Below are positions 34,855-41,665 of a DNA stretch of 64,000 nt, in pieces. The DNA lies in the NCBI GenBank assembly GCA_964594775.1, contig CAZQNO010000008.1:5972-69971 (forward strand). Direction: 5' to 3'. Position numbers and translations under genes: made by a program. Numbering within the stretch: position 1 is the stretch's first letter; each line of letters opens with the position of its first letter. The DNA is from CAYFVU01 sp964594775. GTDB taxonomy: Bacteria > Spirochaetota > Spirochaetia > DSM-16054 > Sediminispirochaetaceae. The notes beneath the pieces are model-generated. The model saw only the letters and a list, made by a program, of their open reading frames with translations, was not told the DNA's origin and ran no database searches.

Positions 34855-35910
34855 TCAGTCAAGCTTCTCTTTTACATCGGAGTAGGTCCGGTAGATATCC
34901 CGTATTTTCTCCGTATTCGAGAGAAAGGCGTCTACCGCACCGGGGTCGAAATGCTTTTCCCTCTCCGAGCGTATCAGTTCGATGGCTTTTTCGAAGCTCC
35001 ACGGTTCCTTGTAGGGACGCTTGGAAGTAAGGGCGTCGAAGACATCCACCACCGCTACAATGCGGCCGCAGAGGGGAATATCCCCGCCGGCGAGTCCGTT
35101 CGGATAGCCGCTTCCGTCCCACTTCTCGTGATGACTGATGGCGATTTCCGCTCCCGTTTTGAGATAGGGGCTCTGCGTTTTGGATATTATCTCGAAGCCC
35201 TTGCTGGTGTGGGTCTTCATGAGTTCGAATTCCCGCCGGTCGAGTTTTCCCGGTTTTAGGAGAATGGTATCGGAGATCCCTATCTTACCGATGTCGTGCA
35301 GGGGAGCGGCGCGGTAGATGCGGTTCTGCAGGTCCGAGTCGTCGGTAAGGATTTCGGCGATGGTGAGAGAGTATTTTGCCACTCGTACGGTGTGCTCTCC
35401 CGTTTCCGGGTCCTTATACTCGGCGGCGTTTGCCAAGACCTTCAGGGTTTCATCTTCCCGCTGACGGATTCCCTCCGTGGCCGTGCGGACCTCCTCCCTC
35501 AACATGTCCGCCCAGTTCTTGTAGAGCAGCTGGCTCTGCCTCAGCTGCTTGAGATTCTCTACCCTGGCGCTGAACTCGGGAAGATTGAGGGGTTTGTTGA
35601 GAAAGTCCGTGGCTCCGGCCTTTAGGGCCTGCAGTTTTAGCTCGTTATTCGAACTCACCGCGGTAATCATGATGATAGGAATGTCGGGGTGGGTCTTCCG
35701 TGCCTCCTCGATGAAGGCAATACCGTCCATCACCGGCATCATGTAGTCGATAAAGATCAGGTCGATGACCTGCTGCTTTATGAAATCCAGGGCTTCGAGA
35801 GGTTTGGTAAAACTATCCACCTCTAAGCCGAGTTTCTGAGACATTTCCTCGATGAGCATGAGGTTGAGCTTTTCATCGTCTACCGAAAGAGCCTTCAATT
35901 TTCGAGCCAT
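34855..35910 (-). CDS. Response regulator with HD-GYP phosphodiesterase domain
   Basis: 351 residues. The receiver domain (1-120) has D11/D12, phosphoacceptor D55 in LIFIDYMMP and Lys in TDFLNKPLN. A helix links it to the HD-GYP domain (about 150-345): HTVRVAKYSL, HDIGKIGISD, HHEKWDGSGYPNGLAG. HD-GYP enzymes hydrolyse c-di-GMP. The GYP triad and the metal ligands seem complete, so it should be active. Leaderless start is likely. It faces the GGDEF-EAL protein at 52300 as a second c-di-GMP enzyme in the window. Confidence 0.93.
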   Translation of the reverse strand: MARKLKALSVDDEKLNLMLIEEMSQKLGLEVDSFTKPLEALDFIKQQVIDLIFIDYMMPVMDGIAFIEEARKTHPDIPIIMITAVSSNNELKLQALKAGATDFLNKPLNLPEFSARVENLKQLRQSQLLYKNWADMLREEVRTATEGIRQREDETLKVLANAAEYKDPETGEHTVRVAKYSLTIAEILTDDSDLQNRIYRAAPLHDIGKIGISDTILLKPGKLDRREFELMKTHTSKGFEIISKTQSPYLKTGAEIAISHHEKWDGSGYPNGLAGGDIPLCGRIVAVVDVFDALTSKRPYKEPWSFEKAIELIRSEREKHFDPGAVDAFLSNTEKIRDIYRTYSDVKEKLD

Positions 35911-35916
35911 GAGAAA

Positions 35917-35945
35917 AGTATAATAAAGAGCCCGGTATATCGCAA
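35917..35945 (-). promoter_or_regulatory. Candidate leaderless promoter of the HD-GYP gene
   Basis: On the - strand TTGCGA (35940-35945) and TATACT (35917-35922) are 17 bases apart. Six bases lie between the -10 box and ATG 35910, and there is no Shine-Dalgarno sequence. Confidence 0.6.
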
Positions 35946-35958
35946 CTCACCGTGCACA

Positions 35959-35987
35959 AGAATCGCTGGAAACACCCCAGCGATTCT
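35959..35987. terminator. Perfect 11-bp hairpin between divergent HD-GYP and HPt genes
   Basis: Arms at 35959-35969 and 35977-35987 pair perfectly around a seven-base loop. It sits between two divergent promoters and is not followed by a T-run, so an operator or insulator is as likely as a terminator. Confidence 0.45.
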
Positions 35988-35996
35988 CATTTGGCC

Positions 35997-36026
35997 TTGA
36001 CAGGAGGAAAAGCGGAGACGTACACT
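35997..36026 (+). promoter_or_regulatory. Promoter of the HPt / alpha-galactosidase unit
   Basis: A perfect TTGACA (35997-36002) and TACACT (36021-36026) are 18 bases apart; ATG 36047 follows with GAGG upstream. Confidence 0.55.
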
Positions 36027-36046
36027 TATACGAGGATAAAAACGCG

Positions 36047-36415
36047 ATGCCGAAAAATCAAAGCACCCTTTTCCGTTTGGAGGAGGCACAGAAGAGCCTG
36101 GACCTCGATACCGGCTTCATACTCGAGCTTGTGGAGGACTTTATCGAAAGCGGAGAGAGCTTTCTCTCACCCCTTCGCCGGGCCTTGGAAGATGAAGATT
36201 ATGCGGAACTCCTCGAGCGTTCTCATAGACTAAAGGGGACCGCCGCGAATCTGCGGGTCAACGCAATCTCCGCTAAGACTTTGGAATTGGAGCAGGCGGC
36301 AAAGCAGGAAGAGGAGGAAAGCTGCCGCAGCCGGCTTCTCGAGCTGGAACGGCTCTTCTCCGCCCTCGAAGAGGAATTCCGCCTCGATCACCGCGACGGG
36401 AGCGGCTCTTGGTGA
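36047..36415 (+). CDS. HPt (histidine phosphotransfer) domain protein
   Basis: 122 residues, a single four-helix HPt domain. The phosphorylated His60 lies in SHRLKGTAANL, the classical motif. It can relay phosphate between a hybrid kinase and receivers; two stand-alone receiver proteins (HD-GYP regulator at 34855 and CheY-like protein at 39544) are near and are possible partners (inference). No kinase gene is in the window. The C-terminal end is a helix. The stop overlaps the start of the galactosidase (GTGA), a surprising coupling. Confidence 0.9.
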   Translation: MPKNQSTLFRLEEAQKSLDLDTGFILELVEDFIESGESFLSPLRRALEDEDYAELLERSHRLKGTAANLRVNAISAKTLELEQAAKQEEEESCRSRLLELERLFSALEEEFRLDHRDGSGSW

Positions 36416-38442
36416 GTTTCCGGTATTCTCCCGTTGCAGGGGGCGGTGTCCGGGAGGCTGCGATCGTCTCTTTTGAAGCGAAAGAGGGGGGACTGCCGGC
36501 GATGCCGCGGATCCGTCTCATTCGCGAAGAGGCGGAGAGTGGAGACAGACCGGGGAGAATTGACGTGCTCGTAGAGACTCGGGAGGCGATACGGGCCCAA
36601 TCCCTCAGCCTGAAATTTTCCGTTTCCATCGAGGATATTTCGCGGGTCTATGCCAACGGTTTTCAGAGCTGGACGGAGAGCAGGGAATTCTCCCGGAATG
36701 AGCGGATGCGCGGACTCAACCCCTTCCTCAAGCCCGCCGCCCGGCGTTATCGGCTGGAGAACTACGGAGACTACCGGTTCGCCCGGTATTCCGGCCGCCC
36801 GGGACGTTTCCACGGCTATACCTATATGTACTTTCTTCGCGAGAAGGCCGGTGAGAGGATACTCGAGCTCTGGGCGGATCTCGACGAGTCCCACGGCTAC
36901 ACCCGCTTCGTGTGGGACTGGCAGCGGGGCGAACTGCTGGTCGAGAAGGACTGTGAGGGGCTGGTCCTCGAGGGTGGAGAACTCCTTCTCTCGCTAAAAA
37001 CCTTCTCCGGCTCGGAGAACGAAGTCTTCGACGCCTACTTTTCCTACTTTGGAGACTTTATCGATCCCGAGCCAAAGGCAGGGTGGTGCAGCTGGTACAA
37101 TCACTACAGCGGGATTACCGAGGAGACGGTGAGGATCAATCTCGAGGTCTTCCGCTCGAAGGGAATTCCCCTCGATATCTTTCAGATAGACGACGGCTGG
37201 CAGCGGGCCCTGGGAGACTGGATGGAGACGGACATTTCCTTCCCCTCCGGGATGGCATCTCTTGCCGAGAGTATTCGCGGCGCGGGCTATCAGGCGGGAC
37301 TCTGGATCGCGCCCTTTCTCGTGGAGGAGAAGGCCCAAGTGTTCCGGGAGCATCCGGACTGGTGCATCCGCGGAGAGAAGGGAGACCCCCTGCTCATCGG
37401 CTGCAACCCCTTTCAATGGAGCGGCCGCTTCTACGCCCTCGACCCCCTCTACCCCCAGGTCGGTGAGTATCTCAGGAAGGTCTTTCGTACCATTTTCGAA
37501 GAGTGGGGCTTCTCCTTCGTCAAGCTCGACTTTCTCTATGCCGCGGCCCTGCAGCCGCGGGAGGGGATGAGCCGGGGGCGGATCATGTTCGAGGCCCTCC
37601 GAATGCTCAGGGAGTACACGAAGGGCAGGCTGACTCTCGGCTGCGGTGTGCCTATCGGCAGTGCCTTCGGCCGTTTCGACTACTGCCGGATCGGTGCCGA
37701 CGCGGCACCGGTCTGGGAAGACGGTAAACTTCTGTTCGCCGGTTATCGGGAACGGGTCTCTACCCGCAACTCCCTGCGCAGCACTATCGGACGGCACCAG
37801 CTCTCCGGCAGGGCCTTCGGCAACGATCCGGATGTCTTTATTCTCCGTGAGCATAATCAGAAGATGAGCCGGCAGCAGCGGCGCAGCCTCTTCATTATCA
37901 ATCAGATCTACGGCAGGCTGCTCTTTACCAGCGACAACCCGGCGGACTACGACAGAGACACCCTGCGGCTCTACCTCTCCCAGTTTCCCCTCTCCCGGGT
38001 CTGCATCGAAGAGGCCGATGAGACGATGGTCCGCTTTCGGGTCGGAGAGCATCGCTATCTGGCCTGTCACAATCTTCGGTCCCGAAAAAGGGAGCGGGAA
38101 CTGCCGAAGGGACGGTATTACGGCTTCGAGGAGGGGTTCTTCGGCGGCGGTCCGCTTGTGCTCGATGCTTACCAAACCCGGCTCTATCTCCAGGTCGACG
38201 AAGAGCCCTACGCCGTCGCCGGATCTTCGGGACTCCTCTTCCCCGGCAGAGAGGTCTACGATTTTCGATTCAGCGGGGGACGGGTGGAATTCTCTCTTTG
38301 CGAAGGAGTGATGAACGAGGGGAGCATTTTCCTCAAGGTACCCTCCACGCTCGAAAAATGCGAGGTCAACGGCAGCACCTATCCCTGCGAAGAAATGGGC
38401 GACATGAAACTGGTCGTGATCCCCCGCGGCCGGCGGGAGTAA
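36412..38442 (+). CDS. Alpha-galactosidase, glycoside hydrolase family 36
   Basis: 676 residues. The TIM barrel contains GWCSWYNHYSGITEE, DIFQIDDGWQ, and the predicted nucleophile Asp373 in FVKLDFLYA. The predicted acid/base Asp430 lies in RIGADAAPVW. An N-terminal beta-sandwich (about 1-215) and a C-terminal beta domain frame the barrel, as in the family. No signal peptide, so it acts on imported oligosaccharides such as melibiose or raffinose sugars. The GTG start overlaps the HPt stop by four bases; TTG 36409 is an alternative. Confidence 0.92.
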   Translation: MSFRYSPVAGGGVREAAIVSFEAKEGGLPAMPRIRLIREEAESGDRPGRIDVLVETREAIRAQSLSLKFSVSIEDISRVYANGFQSWTESREFSRNERMRGLNPFLKPAARRYRLENYGDYRFARYSGRPGRFHGYTYMYFLREKAGERILELWADLDESHGYTRFVWDWQRGELLVEKDCEGLVLEGGELLLSLKTFSGSENEVFDAYFSYFGDFIDPEPKAGWCSWYNHYSGITEETVRINLEVFRSKGIPLDIFQIDDGWQRALGDWMETDISFPSGMASLAESIRGAGYQAGLWIAPFLVEEKAQVFREHPDWCIRGEKGDPLLIGCNPFQWSGRFYALDPLYPQVGEYLRKVFRTIFEEWGFSFVKLDFLYAAALQPREGMSRGRIMFEALRMLREYTKGRLTLGCGVPIGSAFGRFDYCRIGADAAPVWEDGKLLFAGYRERVSTRNSLRSTIGRHQLSGRAFGNDPDVFILREHNQKMSRQQRRSLFIINQIYGRLLFTSDNPADYDRDTLRLYLSQFPLSRVCIEEADETMVRFRVGEHRYLACHNLRSRKRERELPKGRYYGFEEGFFGGGPLVLDAYQTRLYLQVDEEPYAVAGSSGLLFPGREVYDFRFSGGRVEFSLCEGVMNEGSIFLKVPSTLEKCEVNGSTYPCEEMGDMKLVVIPRGRRE

Positions 38443-38452
38443 TATCGCGGGA

Positions 38453-38471
38453 TATAGGGGATTCCCCTATA
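38453..38471. promoter_or_regulatory. Palindromic operator overlapping a TATAAT box before the sigma gene
   Basis: TATAGGGGA and TCCCCTATA (nine bases each, one central base) form a perfect odd palindrome just after the galactosidase stop. Its right end is the start of TATAAT at 38468-38473. No good -35 box is visible upstream, so the palindrome may bind an activator or repressor. Confidence 0.5.
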
Positions 38472-38482
38472 ATACGTCTCAA

Positions 38483-38550
38483 AAACCCCTTATTGTGGTA
38501 TTTCCGGGCCCGTTGCATAGTTAGCTTGGTAACTACACGGTAAGGGGTTT
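38483..38550 (+). promoter_or_regulatory. Structured leader that pairs with the ribosome site of the sigma gene
   Basis: AAACCCCTTA (38483-38492) is exactly complementary to TAAGGGGTTT (38541-38550), which contains the ribosome site AAGGGG of ATG 38554. Inside are TAGTTA/TAACTA arms (38518-38523 and 38530-38535) around a six-base loop and a CGGGCCCG palindrome (38505-38512). Folding would hide the ribosome site, so translation can be switched by temperature, ligand, protein or small RNA. Confidence 0.6.
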
Positions 38551-38553
38551 GTG

Positions 38554-39543
38554 ATGAAAAAAGAAACTAATATCGAAGAGTCTCAAGAACAGGAGCTGGG
38601 CGTACCGGCATACTCGGACTTTGCGTATGAAAGCGACCCTCTCTCCCTCTATTTGAAACAGATTTCCTGTTATCCTCTGCTCACAAAAGAGGAAGAACTC
38701 ACCCTTGGTGAGTTCTTCCAGACCTACAAGAGCAAGCTGGCCGAGCTGGAAGAGGAGTACCAGGACGGGCGCTGCGAGCACGAACAGTATGTGGTGGAAA
38801 AGAAGTGGATGGAGGCGGAGCTGAACGCCTATCGCAACAAGATGATCACGAGCAATCTCAGGCTCGTCGTTTCGATCGCCAAGAAGTATCAGCATCGAGG
38901 GCTCAACTTTCTCGATCTCATCGAAGAGGGAAACATCGGCCTCATCGAGGCGGTGGAGCGTTTCGACTATACAAAGAAGTGTAAGTTCTCCACCTACGGT
39001 ACCTGGTGGATTCAACAGGCAATCATAAAGGCTCTGGCGGACAAGGGAAGGACCATTCGCATCCCCATTCATGTTCTCAACGTTATTAGAAAGTGCTACA
39101 CCGTCTCCAAGCTCCTCACCCAGGAGTACGGCCGCGAACCGAATTATGCGGAAATCGGCGAGTATATGGACCTCACCGAGGCGCAGGTAGAGAACATCAT
39201 GAAGTACTCCGGCGAAACCGCCAGTCTCGATGTTACGGTGGACGAGGAGAACGTCACGACTCTTTCGGACCTCATCTTCAGCGACGAGTACACCGAACCC
39301 TTCGAAAGCGTATTCAACGTTACCCTCCAAGACCTCCTCGATCGTTCCCTCGACGAGCTGAGCGACAGAGAACAGAGGATCATACGGATGCGCTTCGGGC
39401 TCAACGGAACAAGTCCCCTCACACTCGAGGAGATCGGAAAAATCCTCGGCATTACCAGAGAGCGGGTTCGGCAGATCCAGAACAAGGCCATCTTGAAGAT
39501 GCGAAATCACGCGGTAATACAGGAGTTGGAAAGCGTCATTTAG
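38554..39543 (+). CDS. RpoD-like (group 2) RNA polymerase sigma factor
   Basis: 329 residues. Region 1.2 (DPLSLYLKQISCYPLLTKEEE), region 2 (NLRLVVSIAKKYQHRGLNFLD, KFSTYGTWWIQQAI), region 3 and region 4.2 (TLEEIGKILGITRERVRQIQ) are all present. The non-essential N-terminal region 1.1 is missing, so it is a short group 2 sigma factor, possibly an RpoS-like stress or housekeeping sigma factor. An insert of about 40 residues rich in Glu (EELEEEYQDGRCEHEQYVVEKK) interrupts the protein between regions 1.2 and 2. The start GTG/ATG pair at 38551/38554 is preceded by AAGGGG, which is sequestered in a hairpin. The CheY-like gene follows after the stop. Confidence 0.9.
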   Translation: MKKETNIEESQEQELGVPAYSDFAYESDPLSLYLKQISCYPLLTKEEELTLGEFFQTYKSKLAELEEEYQDGRCEHEQYVVEKKWMEAELNAYRNKMITSNLRLVVSIAKKYQHRGLNFLDLIEEGNIGLIEAVERFDYTKKCKFSTYGTWWIQQAIIKALADKGRTIRIPIHVLNVIRKCYTVSKLLTQEYGREPNYAEIGEYMDLTEAQVENIMKYSGETASLDVTVDEENVTTLSDLIFSDEYTEPFESVFNVTLQDLLDRSLDELSDREQRIIRMRFGLNGTSPLTLEEIGKILGITRERVRQIQNKAILKMRNHAVIQELESVI

Positions 39544-39912
39544 ATGAAACACAGAGTTCTCGTGGTAGATGATTCCGCCGCTTCGAGGCAGCAGATACGT
39601 TACATCCTTTCTCAGGAAGGAATGGATCTGGACTTTGCCGATTCCTTTGACGACGCGGAAACGAAACTCCGAAGTTCGGGCTACGATCTTGTGATCATAG
39701 ATGAGGAGGTCGAAGGCTTCGACGACAAGCGGCTTTTGGGAACTCTTCCCGGGCCGGGAGCGGACCGGATTTTGTCGCTGCTGTTCATCGGTTCCGAAAC
39801 GGCCCCGGAGGAGGCCTTATCCGGCTGCAACGGCATAGATTGCCGGCGCATCAGCAAACCCTTCAGCACCGATACCCTGAGATCCGCGGTTCATCGATTT
39901 TCCTTTAGCTAG
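39544..39912 (+). CDS. Single-domain receiver (CheY-like) protein
   Basis: 122 residues. V7-V8-D9-D10 acidic pocket, phosphoacceptor D53 in LVIIDEEVEG, a Ser/Thr position in FIGSE and Lys in RISKPFS. It begins directly after the sigma gene stop, so both are translated from the same mRNA and may act together. Sequence around the phosphoacceptor (DEEVEGFD) is unlike the MP signature of most receivers. The last codons and the stop lie in a 52-bp perfect palindrome. Confidence 0.85.
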   Translation: MKHRVLVVDDSAASRQQIRYILSQEGMDLDFADSFDDAETKLRSSGYDLVIIDEEVEGFDDKRLLGTLPGPGADRILSLLFIGSETAPEEALSGCNGIDCRRISKPFSTDTLRSAVHRFSFS

Positions 39913-39943
39913 TGCAATTGCACTAGCTAAAGGAAAATCGATG
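39892..39943. repeat. 52-bp perfect palindrome at the 3' end of the CheY-like gene
   Basis: Positions 39892-39943 read the same on both strands, with two 26-base arms, no spacer and no mismatch (centre between 39917 and 39918). It covers the last seven codons and the stop of the CheY-like gene. RNA would form a very stable 24- to 26-bp hairpin, but no T-run follows. It may work as an mRNA-stabilising end or terminator, a protein site or a mobile-element footprint. Confidence 0.85.
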
Positions 39944-40027
39944 CGGCATAAAGAGGCATATTGCTCACCGTAGACGTGAGCCGAGAGAATACCCAAGCTT
40001 CGCACCACTAATTCCCTTTAACCCGCT

Positions 40028-40999
40028 TTACAAAAAAGCCAAGAGACCCGGCACTCCCATGAAGGCACCGAAAAGGAAAATGAAGAGAGCACCGAGGACT
40101 TCCAAGACGCGTACTACCCTCGTCTTGAACCCGGTTTTCTCGAGACTGCGGAGGATACCCTTCTTCATCGTAAGCGTTAGAACTCCCACCGCGGAGAGGG
40201 TCAGCGCCATTCCCAGCGACATTGAGACAAGTGCCGACACCGCAAGGGCTGCCGCCTCGAGACTAATGCCGAAGAGGAGGATCGTCGCCGCCCCCGGACA
40301 GGGTACGATACCTGCCGAAACGACTATGAGAAGGAGGGTCCGCCTGCGGTCGCGGCGGTCACGGTGTCTATCTCCTTTCTCCTGTTCTTCCGCAGGCCGA
40401 AGCTTCCTGTTCGCGTTCCCCTCCTTCCACGAATGGATGAGGAGAAGAATTCCCATGGCGGCGATGAGAAGATAGCTCAGCGTCTCAATGAGATAGCCGG
40501 CCGAATCGAGGGCCGTGGAGAAAGGCAGGCGAATTATTCGATACATTCCCCAGACCATAACGAAGGCGCTCCCCGCGTGCACCACCGCGAGCCCCGTTCC
40601 CGCGGCAATACCGTGCCACCAGGAGCCGCCCTGCGAGAGGAAGTAGGAGAAGAGGATGGTTTTTCTGTGTCCCGGTCCCAGCGCGTGGAGAGCGCCGTAG
40701 ATAAAGGCAGCGCCGAGGAGGAGCAGGGAAAAACCGTCTCCCGCCGAAGCCCGGTTAAAGAGCTCCACCAGTCTCCCGTGGACCGCCCGCTGCAGTTCGA
40801 CGATCTTTGCAAAGGAGCCGCCGAAGAGGGGGGTGCCCGTCTCCGTGCCGCTGCCCCCTGAGATGAAGGGATTCTGCTGTGCCGCGCCGTCGAGGACGGG
40901 AAGGAGAAAGAGAAGAACAAAGAAAAGGAGAAGAAGAAGGGAGGAGCCCGGACGGAAAGGGCTCTCGGCGCCGAGGACAGGAAAGGAAAACAGAGCCAT
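40028..40999 (-). CDS. NicO-family nickel/cobalt transporter
   Basis: 323 residues with six or more predicted spans. The HALGPGHRK motif (about residue 105) supplies the metal-binding His and the GIVPCPGAATILLFG segment is the second hallmark of the NicO/RcnA family. A hydrophilic, Arg- and Asp-rich loop (KGDRHRDRRDRRR) of about 20 residues lies in the middle. It follows the DUF1007 gene by six bases. Import or export direction cannot be told from sequence; the neighbouring FeoB and DUF1007 suggest metal uptake. Confidence 0.88.
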   Translation of the reverse strand: MALFSFPVLGAESPFRPGSSLLLLLFFVLLFLLPVLDGAAQQNPFISGGSGTETGTPLFGGSFAKIVELQRAVHGRLVELFNRASAGDGFSLLLLGAAFIYGALHALGPGHRKTILFSYFLSQGGSWWHGIAAGTGLAVVHAGSAFVMVWGMYRIIRLPFSTALDSAGYLIETLSYLLIAAMGILLLIHSWKEGNANRKLRPAEEQEKGDRHRDRRDRRRTLLLIVVSAGIVPCPGAATILLFGISLEAAALAVSALVSMSLGMALTLSAVGVLTLTMKKGILRSLEKTGFKTRVVRVLEVLGALFIFLFGAFMGVPGLLAFL

Positions 41000-41005
41000 T
41001 CCGCT

Positions 41006-41653
41006 TTACCCGTTCTTGCGGAAAGTCAGCCGTATCTGGTCCGGATATGCGGTACCGGTGTAGCTGCGTCCGCTCCGCTGCCGCCCTCCCATCGGAGAAT
41101 AGGTGATCTTTAGGTCTCGGTTCTTCTCCACCTTGTAACCGACAGAAAGGGCAGCAGGCGACTGGATGCGGACCGGCTGCTGTGCCTGCGTGGCGATGTC
41201 GCAGTAGAAGCTCTTGTCGTATATGGCCACCCGAAGGGTTTTTGGATTATTCTCCGCCTTTATAGGGTAGGGTACGAAGAAGCGGTAGTACATCACTCCC
41301 TCGTCGAGCCAGGCTTCGAAGTTCTCCACTATCTGCGGCTGCTCGGCGCCGGCATCGGTGAGCAGGTAGATGAAGTAGCCGTAGTTTTGCAGGTTGGAGA
41401 AGGCCCCGTCTTCGATCTCCCGCTGCTCCCGCTGCGAGAAGACACCGTTTCCGTCGCGGTCGTAGTCGCGGCTGATCATGGCGGTAAAGACCTCGTCGAA
41501 CTTCCACTCTACCGAGAAGCCTTCCAGACCCTCCCCGGAGAGCTTGAAGGAAAGGCGGCTGTCGATGAACATGTGGGGATGAGAAAAGAGAGGGATCGCC
41601 GGAATGATCAGTACGGTAAGGGCGAAAAAACGGGTAAGTACACGCGGGCTCAT
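41006..41653 (-). CDS. DUF1007 family periplasmic protein
   Basis: 215 residues. A signal peptide (about residues 1-24) ends before HPHMFIDSRLSF, the conserved His-rich start of DUF1007 proteins, which probably binds a metal ion. The Asp-rich DYDRDGNGVFSQRE (about residue 62) has EF-hand spacing. DUF1007 genes are often next to NicO transporters, as here, and the protein is thought to deliver or store metal. It lies 12 bases after feoB and six before the NicO gene. Confidence 0.9.
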   Translation of the reverse strand: MSPRVLTRFFALTVLIIPAIPLFSHPHMFIDSRLSFKLSGEGLEGFSVEWKFDEVFTAMISRDYDRDGNGVFSQREQREIEDGAFSNLQNYGYFIYLLTDAGAEQPQIVENFEAWLDEGVMYYRFFVPYPIKAENNPKTLRVAIYDKSFYCDIATQAQQPVRIQSPAALSVGYKVEKNRDLKITYSPMGGRQRSGRSYTGTAYPDQIRLTFRKNG

Positions 41654-41665
41654 CTGTTGTCCCTC

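Noticed and set aside
38494..38516. Possible sigma-54 promoter (TGG ... TTGC) before the sigma gene
   Set aside because: The distance between the GG and GC elements is six bases too long for a -24/-12 promoter.
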